Shown here piece by piece: positions 1 to 8,929 of a DNA stretch of 64,000 nucleotides (positions within the stretch are counted from its first letter, which is position 1; each line of letters opens with the position of its first letter). The stretch covers positions 164,996 through 228,995 of the forward strand of contig NZ_PTXN01000003.1 of assembly GCF_012726345.1 (NCBI RefSeq), read 5' to 3'. Made by a program: the position numbers and the translations under genes. The stretch is from Marinomonas sp. UCMA 3892. Its GTDB lineage: Bacteria; Pseudomonadota; Gammaproteobacteria; Pseudomonadales; Marinomonadaceae. The notes below the pieces were generated by a model. That model was not told the origin of the DNA. It searched no databases and worked only from the letters and a program-made list of their open reading frames with translations.

Positions 1-177
1 TGTCGTGTGCGCCTCTGCCTTCAAATAACTGCGGTAATAATCTGCAATGCCAGCCAACAACATAGCTTCATTCGAATGCACGATAACCGATAAATCGGCA
101 AAGTGAAGGCGAATTGTTTCGCTACAATGACTTAATGCTTCATCCACATGAGGCAAATTTAATAAGGTTTTAATCAT
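1..177 (-). CDS. HprK-related kinase (GAK system), N-terminal fragment
   Basis: This is the first 59 codons of a minus-strand gene that leaves the window at its left edge. The ATG at 177-175 overlaps the stop codon of the upstream ATP-grasp gene in an ATGA arrangement, so the two are translationally coupled. The visible protein begins MIKTLLNLPHVDEALSHC and continues with a 'LHFADLSVIVHSNEAMLL' segment. From memory of the family this resembles the N-terminus of HprK-related kinase B proteins, which accompany an ATP-grasp enzyme in the GAK system. The kinase core with its Walker A motif lies outside the window, so the family call rests on the N-terminal pattern and on the neighbours. Confidence 0.6.
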   Translation of the reverse strand, partial: MIKTLLNLPHVDEALSHCSETIRLHFADLSVIVHSNEAMLLAGIADYYRSYLKAEAHTT

Positions 178-1109
178 GATGTAGTCTCCTTTAGAATGCA
201 TTCTTGTGAAACACCTTCTTGTGAAACACATTCCTTTAAAATATAGTCCGCGTAAACACTGGCTGCATCTATATCACAGCCTTCTAACGCGCCTTTAAAA
301 CCGCCAAAGGCCGATACTTCAAATACAACAGGACCTTGATCCGTCAAGGCAATATCCACGGTAGTAAAACTCAGGTCATAACAAGACTGTGCTCGACGAC
401 CTAATTCAATCAGCGTGGCATCAGGCTCAAACATTTCATACTTTCCACCACTATTAATCGTGGTGTTCCAAGAGTCTTTATTGCCAACACGCGCGTAAGT
501 ACACAGGTATTCACCGCCAACAAATACCATACCCAAATCTCGACCATCCAATTTCACGGTTTGCTGAATATAATAAATGGACTGACTCTGACGATACTCT
601 TCCAAAGCGTTATGGACAAATTCGTCACTGTCGTCTTTGGTTAACATGATCATGCCGCGGGCTTTGGTGGAATATAAAGGTTTTAAAATTGCCGAGCCAA
701 ATTCTCGCACCGTGTCAAACGCTTGTTCTGGGCTTTCGGTGATGCGTGTTTTCGGCATAGGAATATTGCCCCGCTGCAGCGCCAAAGTGCCGCTCAAGCG
801 GTTCACTAAGTTACCCACACTTTGAGTTGGACTAAACAATTTGACGCCAGCGCGCTCCGCATAAGACAGCAGATGAATGCGGTCTTCTGTGGCGGGTGAA
901 TAGACTTCGCTGATCTTTTTGATGATCAAACCATCCAGCGTCATCAGATCTAAGTCTTGGAACATCAGCTGATTGGTGTCTAAACGCAATTCCACTTTGC
1001 TCATATCAATCACGGCACGAAAGCCAGTACGTTCTTCAAGACGATCCGCCAATACTTCTGTGGACCATTTTCCAGGGATACCAACCACCCCGATTTTCAA
1101 CTTATTCAA
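174..1109 (-). CDS. ATP-grasp domain protein (GAK-type)
   Basis: The 311-residue protein has the order of an ATP-grasp ligase. An N-terminal alpha/beta domain (MNKLKIGVVGIPGKWSTEVL) is followed by an ATP-binding region containing 'SAILKPLYSTKARGM', and a C-terminal metal/ATP site contains 'LSFTTVDIALTDQGPVVFEV', similar to the acidic strand pairs of RimK-like enzymes. ATP-grasp enzymes join a carboxylate to an amine or thiol through an acyl-phosphate; the substrate here is unknown. The gene overlaps the upstream phosphotransferase gene by 8 bp and the downstream kinase gene by 4 bp, so the three form one operon. The combination matches the 'GAK system ATP-grasp enzyme' family. The C-terminus carries a small internal repeat (KECVSQEGVSQECILKE). 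Confidence 0.7.
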   Translation of the reverse strand: MNKLKIGVVGIPGKWSTEVLADRLEERTGFRAVIDMSKVELRLDTNQLMFQDLDLMTLDGLIIKKISEVYSPATEDRIHLLSYAERAGVKLFSPTQSVGNLVNRLSGTLALQRGNIPMPKTRITESPEQAFDTVREFGSAILKPLYSTKARGMIMLTKDDSDEFVHNALEEYRQSQSIYYIQQTVKLDGRDLGMVFVGGEYLCTYARVGNKDSWNTTINSGGKYEMFEPDATLIELGRRAQSCYDLSFTTVDIALTDQGPVVFEVSAFGGFKGALEGCDIDAASVYADYILKECVSQEGVSQECILKETTS

Positions 1110-2772
1110 CGTAAAGCTCCTTAAGTGGTAAAGTAAATGTTTGGGCTTGTTCTGGTGATAATTTGGCTAAACGCTCCAGCAAATATCGAGCGCGTAAATG
1201 CATTCGAGAAGCCAGTTTTTTATCAAAAATAAAGCGTGTGGAAGTGGCAAACGAGCGAGCAAGACCGGCAGCTAAGCGCACTTCAAAGGTGGTATCTTGT
1301 TGACGAGAAGCAAAGCGTCGACCAAAGCGATACACCTCTTTGGCGCTTTCCATCATCTGTGTTCGCGTCTCCCCACTAAGCACCTGCAAGCGGTAAATCG
1401 AGACCATTAACACCGACAAGTCCTGCACATAATCAAAGTAAGACGCTCGATGCAGATCGATAAAATAGACACGCTTTTCTGCGTCATCATAAATCAGATT
1501 ATCAACGTTAAAATCCCCATGAGTCAGTACTGAAAAAGGCGCTCGCCTCTGAGTTTCTTGTATCGCGACGCGACGGACTAACTCATCAAAGCTTAGACTG
1601 GTGTAGCCACAAATGCGTTCTTCATCTTTAAAAAACTCAGGGTGAACTTTACGACTGTCGCCAATACGCTTTTGCAGTTGCCCCATGAAATTCGCCGCAC
1701 AAGACTCAGGTGTCAAAGTGGCTTTCCATGTCTGGTTCAGGGTTTTAAATAAGGCTTTCAACGCGGCTTTTGTGCCGTCTTGGTCGCCAGCAAGCAACAG
1801 GGCTTCCAAGGTTTTTCCCGGAATGTGTTCGATCAATAAAGAGGATTGTTCATTGCTGCCATCGCTTTTGCCATTGATTTGAGATGTGCCTGTTTGACAA
1901 AGAACACTTGGTGCGAGCCGAGGATCAATGTCACGCCATTGATTCACGCCAGCCACCTCTTCTTCAATTTTGGAGCGATCACCTTCTTTATAAACAGCAA
2001 GCACATCATTGCCAGACTCATCTTTGTGAGTAATCGCAGCAATGGCACTGCCAGATCGAGTTAACGCCAAACGTCGTACTTTTAAGTCTCGTAGGTCGTA
2101 ATTCAGGTTCGTCGCACTATCTAATAAATGAGGATAATTTTGCAACGTGGCGACTTGGCCAAGATCCGTTTTAATCAAGGCTTCCGCAACAACGCCTAAT
2201 TGCTCAATCAAGTGCTTTACGCTGACATTGCTCAAAATCGCCGCACGCAGCTGGTCATCGCTCAAATCGAACTTTGCTTGCAAAGTGAGCGCTTGCAGCT
2301 CGTTATAACTGGCGAGCAACTTGTGAGTGCGTCGACCTAACTTGATACCAGTACGACGACGATTGTCGCTCACGCCAACTTTCACAAGGCGCAAGGCACG
2401 TCTTATACGTTTCACCAGCTTGCGGCATTCTTGCCCTGTTGGATGTTTATAAGGCTCATCCAACGTACCTTCTCGAATACAGTCAAAGCAATGCTTAGTC
2501 AGCATCTCAAGAGCGATCACCAAGGTATGCATGCCATTTACTTGTGCATGAAAGGTGGTATTGGTTTTGCGGCGCTCTAATAAACGCGCGGTTTCAATAT
2601 CGGCTTTTTCACGCAGCGCTTGCACATAGCCACGACGACTACGAATACTAGACAACAGCGCTGTTGAACTGGAAGTGAAAAAAAGCTCCACTAGATGGCA
2701 GTGTGTTTCGACCTCATGCAAGAGAAAAGACACATGCTCTTGTAACGAAGACACAACTGGGGTTGAAGCCAT
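1102..2772 (-). CDS. APH-family phosphotransferase with long helical N-terminal domain
   Basis: The 556-residue protein is first in this operon. Roughly residues 1-220 are predicted helical and rich in Arg, Leu and Glu, somewhat like PhoU-type helical bundles; this half is not recognised with certainty. The second half is an aminoglycoside-phosphotransferase/choline-kinase fold: a nucleotide-binding strand region (ALTRSGSAIAAITHK...VLAVYK), the Brenner catalytic motif HGDFNVDNLIYDD, and the metal-binding IDLHRA. It should transfer phosphate from ATP to a small molecule or protein. Its 3' end overlaps the ATP-grasp gene by 8 bp. Having a phosphotransferase beside an ATP-grasp and an HprK-like kinase suggests a phospho-based modification system of unknown substrate. 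An antibiotic substrate is unlikely given the fusion and context. Confidence 0.6.
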   Translation of the reverse strand: MASTPVVSSLQEHVSFLLHEVETHCHLVELFFTSSSTALLSSIRSRRGYVQALREKADIETARLLERRKTNTTFHAQVNGMHTLVIALEMLTKHCFDCIREGTLDEPYKHPTGQECRKLVKRIRRALRLVKVGVSDNRRRTGIKLGRRTHKLLASYNELQALTLQAKFDLSDDQLRAAILSNVSVKHLIEQLGVVAEALIKTDLGQVATLQNYPHLLDSATNLNYDLRDLKVRRLALTRSGSAIAAITHKDESGNDVLAVYKEGDRSKIEEEVAGVNQWRDIDPRLAPSVLCQTGTSQINGKSDGSNEQSSLLIEHIPGKTLEALLLAGDQDGTKAALKALFKTLNQTWKATLTPESCAANFMGQLQKRIGDSRKVHPEFFKDEERICGYTSLSFDELVRRVAIQETQRRAPFSVLTHGDFNVDNLIYDDAEKRVYFIDLHRASYFDYVQDLSVLMVSIYRLQVLSGETRTQMMESAKEVYRFGRRFASRQQDTTFEVRLAAGLARSFATSTRFIFDKKLASRMHLRARYLLERLAKLSPEQAQTFTLPLKELYVE

Positions 2773-2878
2773 AACGTTTTTCCCTTATTACTTTCTCTTT
2801 GACTATACAGACAGTAGAAAGCATCAAGATGACAGTTATGTGACAATCCGCCATCGAAATAATTAACAAGGAGACAAT

Positions 2879-3517
2879 ATGAAAGGACCCAATCCAGATA
2901 CCAAAGAGCCGATGAAGGGCTTCCCACAAGTAGGTTATCTTAAAAACTTTATTACCCGCGACAATATCATCGTTGGTGATTACACCTATTACGATGATCC
3001 AGATGGGCCAGAACGTTTTGAAGACAATGTGCTTTATCACTTTGATTTTATTGGCGATAAGCTCATTATCGGTAAATTTTGCGCCATCGCAAAAGACGTT
3101 AAATTCATTATGAATGGTGCCAACCACGCCAACGCAGGTTTCTCAACATATCCGTTTTACATCTTTGGCAATGGTTGGGAAAAAGCGGCGCCAAAGGCAG
3201 GAGATTTACCCTACAAAGGCAATACGAATATAGGCAGCGATGTATGGATTGGCTACGACGCCACCATCATGCCTGGGGTACAAATCGGTAACGGTGCCAT
3301 CATCGCCAGCAAGTCCGTCGTGACATCAGACGTGCCAGCTTACAGCGTGGTCGGTGGCAATCCTGCCAAGATCATCAAATACCGTTTTGACGAGCAAACC
3401 ATTCAAGCATTACAAGACATTGCGTGGTGGGATTGGAGCGCCGAGAAAATCACCCAACATTTAGACGCCATCGCCAGTGCCGATTTGAATCGATTACAAA
3501 CCGCTAAAGATGAGTAA
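2879..3517 (+). CDS. Xenobiotic acetyltransferase, Vat/CatB-like
   Basis: The 212-residue protein is a left-handed beta-helix acyltransferase of the XAT class. Hexapeptide repeats are visible in '[19 protein letters not shown]' and '[32 protein letters not shown]', and the class signatures '[12 protein letters not shown]' (with the catalytic-type His) and '[14 protein letters not shown]' are both present. Characterised relatives acetylate streptogramin A (Vat) or chloramphenicol (CatB) using acetyl-CoA in the cytoplasm. An AAGGAGA ribosome-binding site at 2869-2875 precedes the ATG. It is divergent from the kinase operon and lies 22 bp ahead of an AAC(6')-like gene, so the two are probably co-transcribed. 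The native substrate is unknown, and chromosomal homologues are common without giving resistance. Confidence 0.85.
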   Translation: MKGPNPDTKEPMKGFPQVGYLKNFITRDNIIVGDYTYYDDPDGPERFEDNVLYHFDFIGDKLIIGKFCAIAKDVKFIMNGANHANAGFSTYPFYIFGNGWEKAAPKAGDLPYKGNTNIGSDVWIGYDATIMPGVQIGNGAIIASKSVVTSDVPAYSVVGGNPAKIIKYRFDEQTIQALQDIAWWDWSAEKITQHLDAIASADLNRLQTAKDE

Positions 3518-3539
3518 ATAGAATAACAAAGGTTAATGT

Positions 3540-3992
3540 ATGACAGTCAAGATCCGCACCATACAAGCAACAGACGCCGCAGCTTGGTCAGCGCTAAGAA
3601 TCGAGTTTCTGCCAGAAATTAAAGACATCAGCCAAGCGGAAGTTAATGCCTTCTTTCTTGGAAGCTATCCAAATGTACAAGAGGTGCTGGTTACGCTCGA
3701 TGACAACCAACACATGATAGGTTTTATCGAGCTGAATCTTCGCGACAATGTTCCCGGCAGTAGCCAGCAAACCACGCCCTACATCGAAGCTTGGTTTGTC
3801 TCACCTGACTGCCAAGGGCAAGGTATTGGCAAAGCTCTAATTGAAGCAGCCGAGCAATGGGCAAAACAACAAGGCTTTCAGGAACTTGGCAGCGACGCCC
3901 CGATCTCCAACAAAAAAAGCGTCAACCTTCACAAACAACTTGGTTTTAACGAAATAGAACGTGTAGTTTGCTTATTAAAACCTTTGACGTAA
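3540..3992 (+). CDS. GNAT acetyltransferase, AAC(6')-like
   Basis: The 150-residue protein is a GCN5-related N-acetyltransferase. The acetyl-CoA pyrophosphate loop is 'CQGQGIGKALIEAAEQWA', preceded by a beta-4 strand 'IEAWFVSPD'. The end 'SDAPISNKKSVNLHKQLGF' and 'EIERVVC' matches type-I aminoglycoside 6'-N-acetyltransferases, where the pattern 'SDA...N..S...H..LGF.E.ERVV' is conserved. The likely reaction is acetyl-CoA-dependent N-acetylation of an amino sugar or related amine. It follows the Vat/CatB-like gene by 22 bp on the same strand, and an AAAGGT ribosome-binding site lies before the ATG. Resistance in vivo cannot be inferred from sequence alone. Confidence 0.75.
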   Translation: MTVKIRTIQATDAAAWSALRIEFLPEIKDISQAEVNAFFLGSYPNVQEVLVTLDDNQHMIGFIELNLRDNVPGSSQQTTPYIEAWFVSPDCQGQGIGKALIEAAEQWAKQQGFQELGSDAPISNKKSVNLHKQLGFNEIERVVCLLKPLT

Positions 3993-4024
3993 AAAAAACA
4001 AAACCCCAGTGTCTAACTGAGGCT
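3991..4024 (-). terminator. Rho-independent terminator of the Aap/FAD oxidase operon
   Basis: Read on the minus strand, CCTCAG (4022-4017) pairs with CTGGGG (4009-4004; one G-U) around a 7-nt loop, followed by TTTTG and a run of eight T. It ends the minus-strand oxidase transcript and sits right against the stop codon of the convergent acetyltransferase gene. Confidence 0.7.
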
Positions 4025-4061
4025 TTGAGAGATTGGATTCAGACGCTTATAACTGACGCTT

Positions 4062-5372
4062 TTACCAGCCGCGACGATCCGCAAAGTCGTGCCATTTCAT
4101 AATCATCGGCAAGAACCAAGGTGTTCCAGTGTACAAAGGACGTGTTCTGAAGGGAAAGCCATCAAATGAGGTTTTGCCTTCCACTTGGTTAAGCACTTGT
4201 TGAGCGATTTTACGACCAAAATAATTGGCGCGACCAACACCTGAACCGCAGTAGCCCATGGCGTAGTGCATGTCGTCCATTTTGCCAATGTGTGGCACAT
4301 GGTCAAAGGTGTAGGCAACATAGCCCGACCAAGCGTAATCGATTTTTGCCTCTTCCAGCTGAGGAAAAGTACGAATCATAAAGTCCTGTAGGTATTTCGA
4401 ATACAGCTGTGGCTGATCGCCACGACCAAATGCTCGTCCGCCAAACAAGATGCGTTTGCCATCAGGCGAAGGTCGATAATAGGCAACCAAACGCTCGGTG
4501 CCACCATGGGCGCGTAATTTCGGGCTCACGGAACGAATCACAGATTCAGGTAATTCTTCGGTGGCAATCATCGCAGAACGAATAGGAATGATGCGACGTT
4601 TAAATTTATCAAATTCACCGCCTGTGTAGCCATTGGTCGCGATAATCACTTGATCGGCATCGATAACACCGCCATCGTACTGAACCTTGTAACTAGCGCC
4701 CTGTTTACTAACATCACGCACCTTGGTGTGTTCTAGCATTAACACTCCGGCTTGTTGAGCAATTTGGCAAAGACCACGATGTAGCTTAGCGGGCTGTAAC
4801 GTACCATCGGTCGGGTAAATCACGCCGCCATGATACGCGTTAGAACCTACTTCTTCGAATTGATCCTGACGGCTCACTGCAATCGCCGGAAAATCGACTA
4901 CTTTCGCAAGCTCTTCCGCTTGCTCGATCAGGCCCGCGTAATGACTCGGATGACTCGCACCACGAAAGCGGCCACATAAGGACAAATCACAATCAATTTG
5001 CTCTTCCTTGATAAAATCCACTAGCCAATTAAAGGCTACTAAGCTCTCACGAATCGTCTCATGAACATTGTCACGACCATACTGGCGTTCGAGTCCATCA
5101 ACGCCTAATTTACTAAAACTTGGCCCAAGCAAACCACCATTTCGACAGCTCGCGCCTTCGCCTAAATGCCCAGCTTCTAGTAGAACCACTTTGAGTCCTG
5201 CTCGTGCCAAGGTGATAGCCGCAGAGATTCCAGTAAAGCCGCCACCAACAATCACAGCGTCGGCTTTTTGTGGGATTTCAAAGCGTGCATTTGTGTGTAT
5301 TTTGCTCGCCAAAGACGTATCTGCCAGCCAAAAAGGCATGTTGGTATACGTCGATATATTTTTTGCCAGCAT
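4062..5372 (-). CDS. FAD-dependent amine/amino-acid oxidase (DAO family)
   Basis: The 436-residue protein is an FAD-dependent oxidoreductase of the DAO superfamily, closest in pattern to gamma-glutamylputrescine oxidase (PuuB/OrdL). A Rossmann dinucleotide motif 'ADAVIVGGGFTGISAAITLA' occurs near residue 36, followed by 'LLEAGHLGEGASCRNGGLLG', typical of this group. A C-terminal FAD-contact region 'HIGKMDDMHYAMGYCGSGVG' completes the domain. It would oxidise a C-N bond with O2 or another acceptor. The gene follows the amino-acid ABC transporter by 80 bp on the same strand and ends at a terminator, so it probably acts on whatever the Aap importer brings in, such as an amino acid, polyamine conjugate or opine. 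The exact substrate cannot be read from sequence. Confidence 0.8.
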   Translation of the reverse strand: MLAKNISTYTNMPFWLADTSLASKIHTNARFEIPQKADAVIVGGGFTGISAAITLARAGLKVVLLEAGHLGEGASCRNGGLLGPSFSKLGVDGLERQYGRDNVHETIRESLVAFNWLVDFIKEEQIDCDLSLCGRFRGASHPSHYAGLIEQAEELAKVVDFPAIAVSRQDQFEEVGSNAYHGGVIYPTDGTLQPAKLHRGLCQIAQQAGVLMLEHTKVRDVSKQGASYKVQYDGGVIDADQVIIATNGYTGGEFDKFKRRIIPIRSAMIATEELPESVIRSVSPKLRAHGGTERLVAYYRPSPDGKRILFGGRAFGRGDQPQLYSKYLQDFMIRTFPQLEEAKIDYAWSGYVAYTFDHVPHIGKMDDMHYAMGYCGSGVGRANYFGRKIAQQVLNQVEGKTSFDGFPFRTRPLYTGTPWFLPMIMKWHDFADRRGW

Positions 5373-5452
5373 ATCGATTTCATTCCATAAATAAGGGTAA
5401 ATTCGTATTCTTCTGTGATTAATAACTTACGATGTCGCGAGTTAATCAGTCA

Positions 5453-6223
5453 TCAAAGTACGTGTTGTAAAAACTCTCTCGTCCTATCCCACTGGGGATT
5501 CACCAACACCTGCTCCGGTGGCCCAACTTCGATGATTTCACCGTCGGCCATGAACACCACGCGATCAGCAACCTGTCGAGCAAACTGCATTTCATGAGTA
5601 ACACACACCATGGTCATGCCAGTTTTGGCGAGGTCGATCATCACGTCCAATACTTCCTTGACCATCTCTGGATCGAGTGCGGAGGTAGGCTCATCGAACA
5701 GCATGATTTTGGGTTCCATAGCGAGGGATCGGGAAATCGCCACGCGCTGCTGTTGACCGCCTGATAATTGTCCCGGATAACGTGTTGCAAGATGGGCAAT
5801 CCCGACGCGATCCAACAAACGCATGGCCATTTTGTCAGCGTCACGCTCTGACATCTTGCGCAGCCAAGTCAAACCCAAGGTACAGTTTTGCAAAACAGTC
5901 AAATGAGGAAACAAGTTAAAGTTCTGAAACACCATGCCCATAGTTTGATGAATAATTTTATGGCTTTGACGATCACGAGAAAGCGGCTGACCAAACACGG
6001 AAACCACGCCTTCTTGGTATTCTTCTAGATGATTCAACGAACGAATCAAGGTCGATTTACCCGATCCAGATGGCCCACACACCACCATAATTTCGCCTTC
6101 GCTAATATCTAGAGAAACGTCTTTAAGGACGTGATGATCTCCGTACCACTTGTTCAGGTTGTCGATTTTAATCGCCGTTTCAGTCACGGCTTTTTGGGCT
6201 AAATTTCCTGATGACGTCGTCAT
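5453..6223 (-). CDS. aapP: Amino-acid ABC transporter ATPase AapP
   Basis: The 256-residue ATPase belongs to the polar-amino-acid-uptake class. It shows Walker A (GPSGSGKST), Q-loop ([16 protein letters not shown]), ABC signature (LSGGQQQR), Walker B ([15 protein letters not shown]) and H-loop (VTHEMQFA). It energises import through the AapQ/AapM permease pair. Its ATG shares a single base with the stop codon of aapM (TAATG), showing translational coupling. It is the last transporter gene, with the FAD oxidase 80 bp downstream. The name follows the AapJQMP general L-amino-acid transporter of Rhizobium; the closely related BztABCD glutamate/glutamine system is the main alternative. Confidence 0.9.
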   Translation of the reverse strand: MTTSSGNLAQKAVTETAIKIDNLNKWYGDHHVLKDVSLDISEGEIMVVCGPSGSGKSTLIRSLNHLEEYQEGVVSVFGQPLSRDRQSHKIIHQTMGMVFQNFNLFPHLTVLQNCTLGLTWLRKMSERDADKMAMRLLDRVGIAHLATRYPGQLSGGQQQRVAISRSLAMEPKIMLFDEPTSALDPEMVKEVLDVMIDLAKTGMTMVCVTHEMQFARQVADRVVFMADGEIIEVGPPEQVLVNPQWDRTREFLQHVL

Positions 6224-7581
6224 TAGCGATCCACCTTTAAACGTTTTTCAAGATTCAAACTGTATTGAGACATGCTGTAGCACAAGATAAAGAAGAGCAC
6301 GGAAATCATCACCAATGGCTCAGTGTGCATTCCCACCCAGTCTTTGTCGTTGGCAATGTTGCGCGCCATCAACATGATGTCGAACAAGCCGATGATAGAA
6401 ACCAATGTGGTGTCTTTCAGCAAGCTGATAAACGACGTCATGATATTCGGAATCATCATCCTTAGGGCCTGGGGCAGAATGATCAGCACCATGGTGTGCA
6501 AATACCCTAAACCAAGCGTAGCCGCGGCTTCGTACTGACCTTTTGGGATCGCCTGCAAACCACCACGAATGTTTTCGGCCATGTAAGCACCAGCAAACAA
6601 ACACACTGCGACCAGTACTTGCGTGAGCTTGTTAAACTCCATATCCGCTGGCAAAAAGATAGGCAGCAAGGTCACGGCCATAAATAAGACAGTGATCAAA
6701 GGTACAGAACGAACTAACTCGATCACAGTCATCGACAACCAATGAATCACTGGCAATTTAGAACGTCGACCTAGCGCTAAAATCACGCCCACAGGAATCG
6801 CCATGGTGATGGCAAAACCAGCAATGATGAAGGTTAGGAACAAACCGCCCCAACGCTCAATTGGCACAGGCTCCAATGACACTTGGCTAAGCCCAGACGC
6901 GATCACCAATGCGACAAGCAGCCACACAGCAACAAAGCTCAACAGATGAATACGGCGCTCAACCAAGCGAGACACCAGCGGCACAAAAAGTTCGTTTAAG
7001 CCTTTCTTCCCCAGCGCCGACAAGATCCAGTTTGCGTAGATAATGGCTAAGAAAGCCAAGGCAAGACAGGTCATCGCACCATGTACCAAGCCTAATTCCT
7101 CGCCAAAACGGCCGCCTAAGAAAAGATAACCGCCCACAAAAGGATACAAGCCAATCCAAGACAACAATATAAAATTGCGTAATGGAATACGCTTCGACAT
7201 CAGCGGCAATAACCAAACCAATCCGAGCAAGACGCCGATATTGACGCGCCATTGCTCGTCCACCGGAAAACGCCCGTAAATTAAGCCATTAAACCAGCTA
7301 ATAACACCGGCCCAACAGGCGCTGTCTGGACTGATATCCATACATTGACGACGATTATCCGCGATGAAAACCGCATTAAATACCGCCCAATCCAACACAT
7401 GTTTCACTAAATAAAACAGCACAGTCGCCACACACAAGGTCAGCAAGCTGTTGCCAATACTGTTAAAACAACGATGACGAATTGTGCCGAGAATACCTCT
7501 TTCACTTTTATGTGGCGGACGAGGTGGAGTCGGGACAAATTGCTTTAAAACAGGTTGGTTTTTCACATTCAAATCGTCCAT
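6223..7581 (-). CDS. aapM: Amino-acid ABC transporter permease AapM
   Basis: The 452-residue inner-membrane permease is much longer than the usual 220-residue polar-amino-acid permease, as expected for AapM/BztC. An extra N-terminal block of hydrophobic segments, with a Cys-containing periplasmic stretch ([13 protein letters not shown]), precedes the conserved core. The core has an internal start near '[25 protein letters not shown]', the phrase '[13 protein letters not shown]', and the EAA loop '[25 protein letters not shown]'. It pairs with AapQ to form the translocation channel. Its ATG directly abuts the aapQ stop codon and its own stop overlaps the aapP start, so the three genes are tightly coupled. 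Confidence 0.9.
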   Translation of the reverse strand: MDDLNVKNQPVLKQFVPTPPRPPHKSERGILGTIRHRCFNSIGNSLLTLCVATVLFYLVKHVLDWAVFNAVFIADNRRQCMDISPDSACWAGVISWFNGLIYGRFPVDEQWRVNIGVLLGLVWLLPLMSKRIPLRNFILLSWIGLYPFVGGYLFLGGRFGEELGLVHGAMTCLALAFLAIIYANWILSALGKKGLNELFVPLVSRLVERRIHLLSFVAVWLLVALVIASGLSQVSLEPVPIERWGGLFLTFIIAGFAITMAIPVGVILALGRRSKLPVIHWLSMTVIELVRSVPLITVLFMAVTLLPIFLPADMEFNKLTQVLVAVCLFAGAYMAENIRGGLQAIPKGQYEAAATLGLGYLHTMVLIILPQALRMMIPNIMTSFISLLKDTTLVSIIGLFDIMLMARNIANDKDWVGMHTEPLVMISVLFFILCYSMSQYSLNLEKRLKVDR

Positions 7582-8814
7582 TTATCGCACCTTATACTGC
7601 ACACTGTCGTTGTACTTGTTGAGCAAGTAAGAGATCAGCAAACTGATGAAGATATAGAAACCCATGACCATAAAGATGATCTCGATAGCGCGTCCGGTTT
7701 GGTTCATGGAAGTTTGCATGAACACAGACACCAATTCAGGGAAGCCAATTGCTACCGCCAGTGACGAGTCTTTTGTCGCTGCCAACCAAGAGTTGGTCAT
7801 TGGCGGAATAATGGACCGAATCGCTTGAGGAATCAGAATCAAGCGCAACGACTGAACGCGCGAGAAACCAATGGTAAACGCCGCCTCATGTTGTCCTCGG
7901 TCGATAGATTGCATGCCTGCACGAACCGTTTCAGCGATAGCCGCAGATCGATACACCGTCATGGCAACAAACGCAGCACCGAATGACGCAGGAAGAAACG
8001 CACCGCCGCTGAAGTTAAAACCTTGCAGCGATGGAACAGACAAGCTCGTCGAATTCAAAAAGGTCCAAATCGCCCAGCAAGCAACTAACGCCCACACAGC
8101 TAAGCCGATATAGAACCCTGTAGAACGAGAGCCAGACAAAGTGTAATAAGGTTTAGACCAACGGAATAAGCCATAAAGCGCAGCGATCAAGGCAACCCCA
8201 AGCGCAACAATCCATCCCCATGACAAGGTACTTTCCATTGTCATCACATAAAGGCCACGATTATTTAGGAAAAGCCATTCGCCAAGATGATAACTTTGCC
8301 GAGGCGCTGGCAAGGTCGAAAACACTACAGTAAACCAAAAGATAATTTGGATTAATAAAGGCACATTACGCACAACTTCTACGTACCAGCGCGCAAGTTG
8401 AGAAACCAAAGGGTTGTCGGATAGTCTTAAAATCCCCACCACTGTACCAATAAGAGTTCCGACAACAATCACACAAAAAGACAAAATCAGTGTGTTGACA
8501 ATACCGACTAAAAATACACGCCAGTAACTCATACCTGGGTCGTAAGGAATCAGACTCCAGCTAATATTAAATCCTGCCGTCACTTGCAGAAAATCAAAGC
8601 CAAACGTCATGCCTAAACGGTTTAAATTCTCACTGGCATTGGCGAATAAAAACCACAAGCCGAACAACACTAGCACTAAGACAATCGCTTGTAGGATCAC
8701 CGCTCTACTTGAATCATTATTAAGCAGAAACATCCATTTTTGTGTCGTAGACGAAGGCAAACCAGTACCCTTAGTAGGACTTTTCTGTGGTTTACTCGTA
8801 GAGGACTGAATCAT
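7582..8814 (-). CDS. aapQ: Amino-acid ABC transporter permease AapQ
   Basis: The 410-residue permease is an AapQ/BztB-type protein. It has a cytoplasmic Ser/Thr/Pro/Lys-rich N-terminus of about 35 residues, then hydrophobic segments. The diagnostic core appears twice in character: 'YVEVVRNVPLLIQIIFWF' in the first half and the EAA loop 'HEAAFTIGFSRVQSLRLILIPQAIR' in the second. It partners AapM. The gene lies 115 bp after aapJ across a stem-loop and directly abuts aapM. No good ribosome-binding site was seen before the ATG on its own strand; the AAGGAGG at 8831-8837 is on the opposite strand. Confidence 0.9.
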   Translation of the reverse strand: MIQSSTSKPQKSPTKGTGLPSSTTQKWMFLLNNDSSRAVILQAIVLVLVLFGLWFLFANASENLNRLGMTFGFDFLQVTAGFNISWSLIPYDPGMSYWRVFLVGIVNTLILSFCVIVVGTLIGTVVGILRLSDNPLVSQLARWYVEVVRNVPLLIQIIFWFTVVFSTLPAPRQSYHLGEWLFLNNRGLYVMTMESTLSWGWIVALGVALIAALYGLFRWSKPYYTLSGSRSTGFYIGLAVWALVACWAIWTFLNSTSLSVPSLQGFNFSGGAFLPASFGAAFVAMTVYRSAAIAETVRAGMQSIDRGQHEAAFTIGFSRVQSLRLILIPQAIRSIIPPMTNSWLAATKDSSLAVAIGFPELVSVFMQTSMNQTGRAIEIIFMVMGFYIFISLLISYLLNKYNDSVQYKVR

Positions 8815-8849
8815 ATCTATATACCGAACGAAGGAGGAAAACTAAAATT

Positions 8850-8882
8850 GCAATAGATAGGCCAAAAGACCTACCTATTTGC
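8850..8882 (-). promoter_or_regulatory. Stem-loop in the aapJ-aapQ intergenic gap
   Basis: On the minus strand GCAAATAGGTAGG pairs with CCTATCTATTGC around an 8-nt loop, with one bulged A and one G-U pair. There is no proper U-run after it (CAATTTTAG). Such hairpins after a binding-protein gene usually stabilise or partially terminate the message, raising expression of the periplasmic protein over the permeases. Confidence 0.55.
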
Positions 8883-8929
8883 CATATTTAGAGACCGTTA
8901 CACTATGTTTCGATCACAATAATCGTGTA

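Noticed and set aside
2714..3127. Minus-strand gene overlapping the XAT start
   Set aside because: It is antisense to the well-supported acetyltransferase gene and has no family resemblance.
8831..8837. AAGGAGG as the aapQ ribosome-binding site
   Set aside because: The motif is on the plus strand, while aapQ is on the minus strand, so it cannot serve that gene.
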